Shown: piece by piece, positions 1 to 6,042 of the stretch
Layout: each line of letters starts with the position of its first letter
How positions within the stretch are numbered: position 1 is the first letter of the stretch
Origin: Kiloniellales bacterium
Lineage (GTDB): Bacteria; Pseudomonadota; Alphaproteobacteria; Kiloniellales; JAKSBE01
Length of the DNA stretch: 6,950 nt
Direction of reading: 5' to 3'
NCBI GenBank assembly: GCA_030067055.1
Contig: JASJAL010000391.1
Span: forward strand, 1-6,950
Program-made: the position numbers and the translations under genes
Notes under the pieces: generated by a model
What the model was told of the DNA's origin: nothing
Databases searched by the model: none
What the model saw: the letters and a program-made list of their open reading frames with translations, nothing else

Positions 1-39
1 TTGGTCGAGGTTCTGCAGTGAAGAAGACGGACTGGAGAT

Positions 40-43
40 GGAG
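40..43 (+). promoter_or_regulatory. Ribosome binding site deciding the ftsK start
   Basis: GGAG sits 6 nt before the ATG at 50, an ordinary spacing. A second GGAG at 34-37 touches the ATG at 38 with no spacing, which argues against that earlier start. This is inference from spacing alone. Confidence 0.5.
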
Positions 44-49
44 ATAGCC

Positions 50-2515
50 ATGGCGGCTCGGCAAAGCGCGGCCGCGACCTCGCGACGCCAGGTCGGCGGC
101 CCGGCGGCCGGTAACGGGTTCCTGCAGCGCCGCGTGATGGAGCTGCTGGGCCTGATGTTCGCGGCCGCCGCCCTGGGCCTGATCCTGGCCCTGTCCAGCT
201 ACGATCCCAACGATCCTTCCCTCAACCGGGCCGTCGACGGCCTGCCGCGCAACCTTCTGGGCCGGGATGGCGCGGCCCTTGCCGACGCCCTGCTGCAGAC
301 CTTCGGGGTCGCATCCATGGTCGTGCCCGCGGCCTTCGGAGCCTGGGCCTGGCGCTCCCTGCGCAGCCGCAGCTGGCCGCGCTGGTGGCTGCGAATGACC
401 CTGGTGCCGGTCGTCGTGATCCTGGCCGGAGCGGCCCTTGCGACCCTGCCCAAGCCGGGGTCCTGGCCGCTTGAAAGCAGCCTCGGCGGTGCCCTGGGCC
501 AGCTGGTGCTGGGCTGGCTGACCGGCTTTCCCTCGGTCGAGCCCTGGATGGCCGCGATCGGCTGTGCAGGACTGGCGGGGCTCCTGCTGATCTACGCCCT
601 GGGCCTGTCGTCCGGGGAGTGGCAGGGACTGCTGCTGGGACCGCTGCGACTCTTCGGGCCGCTGCTGCGGCCGCGGGCCGGCGAGCCGGCGCGGACGGGC
701 GGGCCGATGCGCCGCCGGGCGGCCAGGACCGAGCCGCAAGCCAAGCCGGCCGCCAAGAGCAAGGCGCCGAAAGCGAAGAAGAAGCGACAGAAGGCCAACG
801 GCGCCCGCCAGGAACCGCAGCTGGTCGCCAAGAGCGACGAAGCGGAACCCGAGGTCGAGGACGAGACCGTCCTACTCGAGAACGAGCTGCCGCCGCTGCC
901 CAAGGCCCTGACCGAAGGGACCGACCTGGTGGCAGCGCCGGCCCCCCGGACCAAGCCGAGCAAGCGCGCGGAGAAGGCGAACCAGAGGCACTTCGAGTTC
1001 GCCAGCGCCGGCGACTACGAATCCCCGCCCCTGACTCTGCTGGCCAACCCGCCCGGCGATACCGGCCACGGCGCGGTCAACCGCGATGCCCTGGAGAAGA
1101 ACGCCCGCCTGCTGGAGACGGTGCTGCAGGACTTCGGCGTGCGCGGCGAGATCGTCAAGGTCCGGCCTGGCCCGGTGGTGACCCGCTACGAGCTGGCCCC
1201 GGCACCGGGGACCAAGACCAGCCGGGTGGTCGGTCTGGCCGACGACATCGCCCGCTCGATGAGCGCCATCTCGGTCCGCGTGGCCGTGGTCCCGGGCTCC
1301 AATGTCATCGGCATCGAGCTGCCGAACAGCAAGCGCGAGACGGTCTACCTGCGGGAACTGCTCGGCTCCCAGGGCTTCGAGCGGGCCGGCGGTAAGCTGC
1401 CGCTGATCCTCGGCAAGGACATCAGCGGGATGGCCCAGATCGTCGATCTGGCGCGCATGCCGCACCTGCTGATCGCCGGCACCACCGGCTCGGGCAAGTC
1501 GGTCTCGCTCAACGCGATGATCCTTTCCCTGCTCTACCGCCTGCCGCCGGAGAAATGCCGCTTCATCATGGTCGACCCGAAGATGCTGGAGCTGTCGGTC
1601 TACGACGATATCCCGCACCTGCTGTCGCCGGTGGTCACTGAGCCGAAGAAGGCCATCGTCGCGCTCAAGTGGACGGTGCGCGAGATGGAGAACCGCTACC
1701 GCGCCATGTCGCAGCTCGGCGTGCGCAACATCGACGGCTACAACGCCCGGGTCGAGGAGGCGCGGCGTCGAGGCGAGGTCCTGACCCGCAAGATCCAGGT
1801 CGGCTTCGACCCGGACACCGGCAACCCGCTGCACGAGGACCAGCCAATCGACCTGCAGCCGCTGCCCTACATCGTGGTTGTGATCGATGAGATGGCCGAC
1901 CTGATGCTGGTCGCCGGCAAGGACGTCGAGGCCGCGGTCCAGCGCCTGTCGCAGATGGCCCGGGCCGCCGGCATCCACCTGATGATGGCGACCCAGCGGC
2001 CTTCGGTCGACGTCATCACCGGCACCATCAAGGCGAACTTCCCGACCCGGATCTCCTTCCACGTCACCTCCAAGATCGACAGCCGGACCATCCTGGGCGA
2101 GATGGGCGCCGAGCAGCTGCTGGGCCAGGGCGACATGCTCTACATGGCCCAGGGCGGCCGGATCACCCGCGTCCACGGCCCCCTGGTGACCGACCAGGAG
2201 GTCGAGGACGTTGTCGCCCACCTCAAGGCGCAGGGGCTGCCCGACTACATCGAGGCGATCACCGAGGACGAGGAGCCGGAGTTCAACGGCTTCGGCAGCG
2301 ATGCCAACGGCAGCGGCGACGACCTCTACGACCGGGCGGTGGCCCTGGTCTGCAGCGAGCGCAAGGCCTCGACCAGCTTCGTGCAACGGCACCTGCAGAT
2401 CGGCTACAACCGCGCCGCCCGGCTGATCGAGCGCATGGAGTCGGAAGGCGTGATCGGCCCGGCGAACCACGTCGGCAAGCGTGAGGTCCTGGGCCGGAAC
2501 CTGGACGAGGCCTGA
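50..2515 (+). CDS. ftsK: FtsK/SpoIIIE family DNA translocase
   Basis: Septum-anchored, ATP-driven double-stranded DNA pump that clears and aligns chromosome termini at division and, in the family, activates XerCD recombination at dif. Numbering from the ATG at 50 gives 821 residues. The N-terminal part has about four hydrophobic segments (roughly 31-50, 88-104, 115-133, 166-187). A charged Ala/Pro/Lys linker follows (about 208-340), much shorter than in E. coli FtsK. The alpha/beta motor has Walker A GTTGSGKS (477-484), Walker B ending in VVVIDE (D613, E614) and the [12 protein letters not shown] segment (647-658). A C-terminal winged-helix gamma domain (about 756-811) would read polar KOPS-type sites. 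The ATG at 50 is preferred because GGAG (40-43) lies 6 nt upstream. The in-frame ATG at 38 is the alternative, with its GGAG directly abutting it. The frame stays open to the left edge, so a longer form cannot be strictly excluded. lolA follows 38 bp downstream on the same strand. All key motor residues are present. Confidence 0.97.
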   Translation: MAARQSAAATSRRQVGGPAAGNGFLQRRVMELLGLMFAAAALGLILALSSYDPNDPSLNRAVDGLPRNLLGRDGAALADALLQTFGVASMVVPAAFGAWAWRSLRSRSWPRWWLRMTLVPVVVILAGAALATLPKPGSWPLESSLGGALGQLVLGWLTGFPSVEPWMAAIGCAGLAGLLLIYALGLSSGEWQGLLLGPLRLFGPLLRPRAGEPARTGGPMRRRAARTEPQAKPAAKSKAPKAKKKRQKANGARQEPQLVAKSDEAEPEVEDETVLLENELPPLPKALTEGTDLVAAPAPRTKPSKRAEKANQRHFEFASAGDYESPPLTLLANPPGDTGHGAVNRDALEKNARLLETVLQDFGVRGEIVKVRPGPVVTRYELAPAPGTKTSRVVGLADDIARSMSAISVRVAVVPGSNVIGIELPNSKRETVYLRELLGSQGFERAGGKLPLILGKDISGMAQIVDLARMPHLLIAGTTGSGKSVSLNAMILSLLYRLPPEKCRFIMVDPKMLELSVYDDIPHLLSPVVTEPKKAIVALKWTVREMENRYRAMSQLGVRNIDGYNARVEEARRRGEVLTRKIQVGFDPDTGNPLHEDQPIDLQPLPYIVVVIDEMADLMLVAGKDVEAAVQRLSQMARAAGIHLMMATQRPSVDVITGTIKANFPTRISFHVTSKIDSRTILGEMGAEQLLGQGDMLYMAQGGRITRVHGPLVTDQEVEDVVAHLKAQGLPDYIEAITEDEEPEFNGFGSDANGSGDDLYDRAVALVCSERKASTSFVQRHLQIGYNRAARLIERMESEGVIGPANHVGKREVLGRNLDEA

Positions 2516-2533
2516 CGGCGACCCCATAACCCG

Positions 2534-2552
2534 AAGGGGACCAATTGAGGAG
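2534..2552 (+). promoter_or_regulatory. Two candidate ribosome binding sites for lolA
   Basis: AAGGGGA (2534-2540) lies 4 nt before the TTG at 2545 and 13 nt before the ATG at 2554. GAGGAG (2547-2552) lies only 1 nt before that ATG but 7 nt before the in-frame GTG at 2560. The best Shine-Dalgarno geometry therefore points to GTG 2560 or TTG 2545, not to the ATG. All three choices keep the signal peptide. Confidence 0.45.
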
Positions 2553-2553
2553 C

Positions 2554-3246
2554 ATGGCGGTGCGGCAGACTCTGCTCTACATCTCGATCGGGCTCGGCGT
2601 GATCGGGCTGAGCCTCTCGGCGCCCCTCGGCCCGCTGAGCGGGTCTTCCGGAGCCGCGCGCGCCGAGACCGGCGCCCAGAGCGTCACGCTGACCGAGCAG
2701 GACCGGGCCGACCTGGCGCGGATCGAGCGCTACCTGACCGACATCCGGACCTTGCACTCCCGCTTCCTGCAGGTCTCCTCGGTCGGCATGCCCGTCGAGG
2801 GCGACCTCTACCTCAACCGGCCCGGCAAGATGCGCTTCGAGTACGACCCGCCCTATCCGGCGATGCTCATGGCCGACGGCCTGGTGCTGCTCTATTACGA
2901 CAAGGAGCTCAAGGAAGAGACCTACCTGCCGCTATGGGAGACGCCCCTCTGGTTCCTGCTCCGCGACGAGGTGGTGCTCGACGACAGCGTGCGGGTGGTG
3001 GGGCTCGAGCGGGGTCCCGCCGTGCTGCGGGTGACCGTCGAGCAGAACGACGAAACCCCGCAGGGCCGGGTGACCCTGGTCTTCGCCGATCAGCCCCTGA
3101 CCCTGAAGAAATGGATCGTCACCGACGCCCAGGGCGTCACCACCGAGGTCGCGCTGATCGCGCCGCGAGTCGGCGTGGAGATCGACGAGGACATCTTCGA
3201 CCGACTGAAGCTGCTCCGCGAGGACCGCTACGATCAGCGTGGCTGA
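2554..3246 (+). CDS. lolA: Outer membrane lipoprotein carrier protein LolA
   Basis: Periplasmic chaperone that receives lipoproteins from the LolCDE inner-membrane ABC transporter and carries them to the outer membrane. From the ATG at 2554 the protein has 230 residues. It has an N-terminal signal peptide with a hydrophobic core (about 7-26) and a likely signal peptidase I site after the Ala-Arg-Ala ending near residue 37. There is no lipobox cysteine, so a soluble periplasmic protein is expected. The mature part matches the LolA fold: TLHSRFLQVSS (66-76), LNRPGKMRFEY (87-97) followed by a Pro-rich turn, the ADG turn (107-109), and KKWIVTDAQGVTTEVAL (185-201). The start is uncertain: TTG at 2545, ATG at 2554 and GTG at 2560 are all in frame. 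The gene lies 38 bp after ftsK on the same strand, so co-transcription is likely. No lolB-like gene is in the window, as expected for alphaproteobacteria. Confidence 0.9.
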   Translation: MAVRQTLLYISIGLGVIGLSLSAPLGPLSGSSGAARAETGAQSVTLTEQDRADLARIERYLTDIRTLHSRFLQVSSVGMPVEGDLYLNRPGKMRFEYDPPYPAMLMADGLVLLYYDKELKEETYLPLWETPLWFLLRDEVVLDDSVRVVGLERGPAVLRVTVEQNDETPQGRVTLVFADQPLTLKKWIVTDAQGVTTEVALIAPRVGVEIDEDIFDRLKLLREDRYDQRG

Positions 3247-3265
3247 GCGGGTGGCCCAGCCGCTC
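3245..3265. terminator. Weak hairpin between convergent lolA and desaturase genes
   Basis: GAGCGG (3245-3250) and CCGCTC (3260-3265) form a perfect 6-bp inverted repeat with a 9-base loop, starting within the lolA stop codon. An alternative GGCTG/CAGCC pairing (3241-3245 with 3257-3261) overlaps it. No T-tract follows on either strand, so it is not a canonical intrinsic terminator. It may only protect a 3' end, or be a chance pairing in GC-rich DNA. Confidence 0.25.
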
Positions 3266-3297
3266 CGGATCTGACCGCATTCCATCGAACTCAGGCT

Positions 3298-4110
3298 TCA
3301 CGATCGCCTTGGAGTGAAGGGCCGGGCGAGCAGGCCGAGCAGCGGTCGCTCCTTGCGGCCCTCGACGCCGATCTCCATCTGCGGGTCGCGCGGCGTCGGG
3401 CTGCGGCTCCCGAACAGCGGATCCCAGAAGCTGAAGATCGTGCCGTAGTTGGAATCGGTATCGCGGCGCCGGGCGTGGTGGTGCACCCAGTGGATCGCCG
3501 GGGTGATGAAGACGCGGCCGAGCCCGGCCTCGAGTCGCCGCGGCAGGCGCAGGTTCGAGTGGTGGAAGATCGCCGCCAGCAGGATCAGCACCTCGAAGAC
3601 CACCACCGTGGCGAAGGGAACGGCGAGGACCACGATCACCAGCGCACGGGCGAGCGCCGACAGGAACACCTCGCCGAAGTGGAAGCGCACTGCCGACGTG
3701 CTGTCGAGAAAGCGGTCGAGGTGGTGCACCTCGTGGAAGCGCCAGAGGAAGCCCAAGGTGTGGTTGGCGCGGTGCCACCAGTAGATCAGGAAATCCAGGA
3801 CGACGATGTCGACGGCCAGGCCGGTCCAACCGGTGAGCGCGGTCGGCCGATCGAAGAGCGGATGCGCCGCGGCCCAGGCCGACACCGGCAGCACGACGCC
3901 CAGCGACAGGCCGACGTTGCAGAGCCACAGCCCACCGTTGCGTCCGAGGCGGGCCCAGCCGCCGGCCACCGGCTGCGCTTGGCTTCGCTCAAGCTCACCC
4001 TCGCGCGCCGCCGGACGCAGCCGCTCCAGCGCGAAGAACAACGCCAGCCAAGCGAAAACCAGATAGGCCTTCCAGGCCGCGAGATCCTGGACGAGCTCCG
4101 CCATCGCCAT
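3298..4110 (-). CDS. Sterol desaturase / fatty acid hydroxylase superfamily membrane protein
   Basis: Predicted integral-membrane di-iron oxygenase of the fatty acid hydroxylase superfamily, which hydroxylates or desaturates lipid substrates. The substrate cannot be told from sequence. The 270-residue product carries the histidine clusters in the expected order: HRANH (113-117, HX3H), HEVHH (126-130, HX2HH), a middle FHHSN (H183, H184) and HWVHHH (207-212, HX2HH). Hydrophobic segments lie at about 14-30, 60-82, 98-112 and 148-181, so the clusters would face the cytoplasm. Length is typical of the bacterial family. Two in-frame ATGs occur (4110 and 4104) and neither has a clear Shine-Dalgarno. 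The gene is convergent with lolA (51-bp gap) and divergent from the C26 hydrolase gene. Its position inside an otherwise housekeeping cluster suggests an accessory membrane-lipid modification gene. Family assignment is firm; any specific role (hopanoid, carotenoid, ornithine-lipid or fatty-acid modification) would be a guess. Confidence 0.9.
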   Translation of the reverse strand: MAMAELVQDLAAWKAYLVFAWLALFFALERLRPAAREGELERSQAQPVAGGWARLGRNGGLWLCNVGLSLGVVLPVSAWAAAHPLFDRPTALTGWTGLAVDIVVLDFLIYWWHRANHTLGFLWRFHEVHHLDRFLDSTSAVRFHFGEVFLSALARALVIVVLAVPFATVVVFEVLILLAAIFHHSNLRLPRRLEAGLGRVFITPAIHWVHHHARRRDTDSNYGTIFSFWDPLFGSRSPTPRDPQMEIGVEGRKERPLLGLLARPFTPRRS

Positions 4111-4204
4111 GACTTATGGTGTGCCGGCCGGGCCCTGGCAAGCCCGCCAAACCCCAGGTCGAGCCCTTGCCCGCCTTGCCGGAAAACACTAGCTTTCTAG
4201 CGCC
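4111..4204. promoter_or_regulatory. Divergent intergenic region with possible promoter
   Basis: This 94-bp gap separates divergent genes and must hold start signals for both. For the plus-strand gene, TTGCCC (4167-4172) and TAGCTT (4190-4195) are 17 bp apart, a weak sigma-70-like match. Transcription from it would begin within a few bases of the ATG at 4205, implying a leaderless or near-leaderless message. That would fit the absence of a Shine-Dalgarno. Also seen are CTAG-CTTT-CTAG (4189-4200), a 9-bp-spaced repeat of CTTGCC (4166 and 4175), and its inverted copy GGCAAG (4137-4142). No minus-strand promoter is convincing. Confidence 0.3.
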
Positions 4205-5002
4205 ATGACGGAGACCGCACCCCTGATCGGCCTGCCGGCCTGTAGCAAGCAAATCGGCGACCAGACCTATCATACCGTCGGCGACAAGTACGTCCGTGCG
4301 GTCGCCGAGGCTTCCGAGGCCGTGCCCCTGGTGTTTCCGGCCCTTGCCGGGCTCTCCGACATCCCGGCCATCCTGGCGGGCCTGGACGGCATCGTCCTGA
4401 CCGGCAGCCCGAGCAACGTCCACCCCGGCCACTACGGCCAGGCGCCCAGCCCGAAGGCCGAGCCTTACGACGAGGCCCGGGACGCGACCACCCTGCCGCT
4501 GATCCGCGCCGCCCTGACGCAGGGGCTGCCGCTGCTGGCGATCTGTAGGGGCTTCCAGGAGCTGAACGTCGCCCTCGGCGGCACGCTTCACGCCCGGGTC
4601 CACGAGCTGCCGGGACGCATGGACCATCGGCGGCCGCAGCACGAGGACCTCGACGTCCAGTACGGACCGCGGCACAGCGTGCGTTTCATCGCGGGCGGCG
4701 CCTTCGAGTCCATCGCCGGCAGCGCCGAGATCGAGATCAACTCGCTGCACTGGCAGGCGATCGACCGGCCGGCCCCCGGCCTGGTCGTCGAGGGCAGCGC
4801 GCCCGACGGCACCATCGAGGCCGTTCGGGTCGCCGACGCCGAGGCCTTCGCCCTGGGCGTCCAGTGGCATCCCGAGTACAAGGCCCTCGAGAACGACTTT
4901 TCTACGAAGCTTTTCAAGGCCTTCGGCGCAGCCGCCCGGTTGCGCGCGGCGGCCCGCCGGAAGGCCGAGGCGGCGGCCGGGCTGGCCGGGGTTCCGGCCT
5001 GA
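4205..5002 (+). CDS. Peptidase C26 / class I glutamine amidotransferase-like gamma-glutamyl hydrolase (PuuD type)
   Basis: Cytoplasmic cysteine hydrolase resembling gamma-glutamyl-gamma-aminobutyrate hydrolase, which in the Puu putrescine pathway releases GABA and glutamate. The 265-residue protein has the whole family signature: ILTGSPSNVHP-like oxyanion region (about 64-74), nucleophile elbow LAICRGFQELN (Cys114), the NSLHWQ motif (179-184), DGTIEAV (201-207) and GVQWHPEY (218-225), giving His222 and Glu224 of the triad. Length fits PuuD-like proteins. The C-terminal 25 or so residues are Ala/Arg-rich and lie outside the conserved domain. The ATG at 4205 lacks a visible Shine-Dalgarno. No other polyamine-catabolism gene (glutamate-putrescine ligase, oxidase, aldehyde dehydrogenase, aminotransferase) is in the window, so the substrate is only inferred from family. 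Other gamma-glutamyl amides are possible. Confidence 0.9.
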   Translation: MTETAPLIGLPACSKQIGDQTYHTVGDKYVRAVAEASEAVPLVFPALAGLSDIPAILAGLDGIVLTGSPSNVHPGHYGQAPSPKAEPYDEARDATTLPLIRAALTQGLPLLAICRGFQELNVALGGTLHARVHELPGRMDHRRPQHEDLDVQYGPRHSVRFIAGGAFESIAGSAEIEINSLHWQAIDRPAPGLVVEGSAPDGTIEAVRVADAEAFALGVQWHPEYKALENDFSTKLFKAFGAAARLRAAARRKAEAAAGLAGVPA

Positions 5003-5035
5003 AACCCGGTGCGCTTCACGAAATCGTAGCCCCGA

Positions 5036-5063
5036 TTGTAAAAGCCCCGGCGCAACCTAAATA
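5036..5063 (+). promoter_or_regulatory. Possible promoter upstream of the hairpin-rich region
   Basis: TTGTAA (5036-5041) and TAAATA (5058-5063) are separated by 16 bp in a locally A/T-richer patch that stands out from the GC-rich surroundings. A start near 5070 would place the 5' end right at the first hairpin (5072). The -10 match is weak (about half of consensus). The main support is its position relative to the hairpins and terminator. Confidence 0.35.
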
Positions 5064-5071
5064 GAACTGAA

Positions 5072-5190
5072 AGAGCCGCGGTCCCTGCGGTTGCGGCTCT
5101 CGCGAAGGGACGCTTCCCCTGCCGTCCTTTCGTATCTCTTCGGAGATGAGAACGCCCGGCCTCCCCCCGACCGGGCGTTCTTTCTTTCTC
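5072..5190 (+). ncRNA. Candidate structured small RNA or xth leader (four hairpins ending in a terminator)
   Basis: Four successive perfect or near-perfect hairpins fill this non-coding stretch. H1 pairs AGAGCCGC (5072-5079) with GCGGCTCT (5093-5100). H2 pairs CGAAGGGACG (5103-5112) with CGTCCTTTCG (5123-5132), with one G-U and loop CTTCCCCTGC. H3 pairs TATCTC (5133-5138) with GAGATG (5143-5148) around a stable cUUCGg tetraloop. H4 is the intrinsic terminator at 5150-5190 with a C-rich loop. Total length is about 120 nt, sRNA-sized. The C-rich loops of H2 and H4 resemble anti-Shine-Dalgarno loops known from alphaproteobacterial trans-acting sRNAs (for example the alpha-r14/cuckoo type), but I cannot assign a family. 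The alternatives are a 5' leader/attenuator of the xth gene downstream, or the 3' end of the C26 mRNA upstream. I do not recognise tmRNA, 6S, SRP RNA or a known riboswitch. Confidence 0.5.
5150..5190 (+). terminator. Rho-independent terminator
   Basis: GAACGCCCGG (5150-5159) and CCGGGCGTTC (5171-5180) form a perfect 10-bp stem with an 11-base C-rich loop, directly followed by TTTCTTTCTC (5181-5190). This is the only strong intrinsic terminator in the window. It is oriented for plus-strand transcription and ends 57 bp before the xth start codon. The T-rich tail is missing on the other strand. It ends either the candidate small RNA, the C26 hydrolase mRNA, or an attenuated xth leader. Confidence 0.8.
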
Positions 5191-5229
5191 GGACCCGCTC
5201 GGGTAAAGCAGGCGGAGACCACGTGGGAC

Positions 5230-5235
5230 AGGGGA
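5230..5235 (+). promoter_or_regulatory. Putative xth ribosome binding site
   Basis: AGGGGA lies 12 nt before the ATG at 5248, somewhat far for a Shine-Dalgarno, but it is the only purine-rich candidate near that start. With the preceding C (5229) it is complementary over 7 nt to the hairpin-2 loop at 5115-5121. Confidence 0.35.
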
Positions 5236-5247
5236 CCGAAGCGCGCC

Positions 5248-6042
5248 ATGACGCTGACCATCGCCACCTGGAACGTGAACTCGGTCCGGCAGCGCCTGGA
5301 CAACATCGGCCGCTTCGTCGAGGCCATGGCGCCCGACGTGCTCTGTCTGCAGGAGATCAAGGTCCGCGACGAGGACTTCCCGGCCGAGGCGCTGTCCGAG
5401 CTGGGCTATCCCCACCAGCTGGTGCGTGGCGAGAAGGGCTACAACGGCGTCGCCATTCTGTCCCGCCGGCCGCTGTCGGGCGAGAACGCCAAGTCCTGGT
5501 GCGACAAGGACGACCGCCGCCACGCCTCGGCCAGACTCGATGGCGAGATCGAGCTGCACAACTTCTACGTCCCCTCGGGCGGCCCCAAGCCCGACCGCGA
5601 GGCCAACCCGAAGTTCGACCACAAGCTCTCGTTCCTGACCGAGATGGCGGACTGGGCGCGCGAGGACGCGGTTGCGGAACGGCCGCTGGTCCTGCTCGGC
5701 GACCTCAACGTGGCGCCGCTGGAGACCGACGTCTGGAATCACAAGCGCCTGCTGCGCAACGTCGGCCATACCCCGGTCGAGAGCGAGCACATGGCGCGCC
5801 TGCTGGCGGCCGGCGGATTCATCGACGCCGAACGGCATTTCGTCCCGCCGGAGGAGCCGCTCTTCACCTGGTGGGGCTACCGCTTCCCGCAGTCCTTCGA
5901 GCGGAACTACGGCTGGCGGCTGGACCACGTCTGGATCACGCCACCCCTGGCGAGCGCGCTGCGTTCGGTCACGGTGTACCGGGAGGCGCGCAGCTGGCCG
6001 CAGCCCTCGGACCACGTGCCGGTGATCCTGACCCTAGGCTGA
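5248..6042 (+). CDS. xth: Exodeoxyribonuclease III (AP endonuclease, ExoIII family)
   Basis: Mg-dependent apurinic/apyrimidinic endonuclease and 3'-5' exonuclease of base-excision repair, acting on double-stranded DNA in the cytoplasm. The 264-residue product matches the family along its length, close to E. coli ExoIII. It has ATWNVNSVRQRL (6-17, Asn9), LQEIK (34-38, Glu36), NFYVPSGG (105-112, Tyr107), LLGDLNVAP (149-157, Asp152 and Asn154), the FTWWGYR (206-212) and WRLDHVW (223-229, Asp226) segments, and SDHVPV (254-259, catalytic Asp255-His256). All expected metal-binding and catalytic residues are present. The ATG at 5248 is chosen because family homology starts at once (MTLTIATWNVNS). 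The in-frame ATG at 5146 would add 34 unrelated residues translated through the terminator hairpin. The 3' end overlaps the convergent methyltransferase gene by 9 bp. Confidence 0.96.
   Translation: MTLTIATWNVNSVRQRLDNIGRFVEAMAPDVLCLQEIKVRDEDFPAEALSELGYPHQLVRGEKGYNGVAILSRRPLSGENAKSWCDKDDRRHASARLDGEIELHNFYVPSGGPKPDREANPKFDHKLSFLTEMADWAREDAVAERPLVLLGDLNVAPLETDVWNHKRLLRNVGHTPVESEHMARLLAAGGFIDAERHFVPPEEPLFTWWGYRFPQSFERNYGWRLDHVWITPPLASALRSVTVYREARSWPQPSDHVPVILTLG

Noticed and set aside
1..21. Possible tail of an upstream gene ending at TGA 19-21 (six visible codons)
   Set aside because: Six codons cannot identify a gene. Another frame ends at TAG 45-47 and the ftsK frame is also open to the edge, so the choice is not supported.
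872..2527. Long open frame (551 codons) antisense to ftsK
   Set aside because: It mirrors the ftsK codon structure, has biased composition (rich in Asp, His, Gln, Val, Leu) and matches no family I recognise. It is an expected artefact of GC-rich coding DNA.
4205..5002. Calling this gene puuD or GMP synthase outright
   Set aside because: The triad and motifs fit the C26 family, but there is no Puu pathway context and no synthetase domain, so only the family-level name is supported.
5022..5037. Small hairpin AATCG/CGATT after the C26 gene as its terminator
   Set aside because: The stem is only 5 bp and the following sequence is A-rich, not T-rich. The strong terminator at 5150-5190 is a better candidate.
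5193..5204. ACCC-GCTC-GGGT hairpin between the terminator and xth
   Set aside because: A 4-bp stem is too short to separate from chance in GC-rich DNA.
5146..5247. N-terminal extension of exonuclease III to ATG 5146
   Set aside because: It would translate the terminator and add 34 residues absent from the family, which starts at the MTLTIATWN-like sequence.
4588..6015. 475-codon minus-strand open frame spanning the C26 gene end, the non-coding region and most of xth
   Set aside because: It runs antisense through two well-supported genes and the terminator hairpin, with no recognisable domain.
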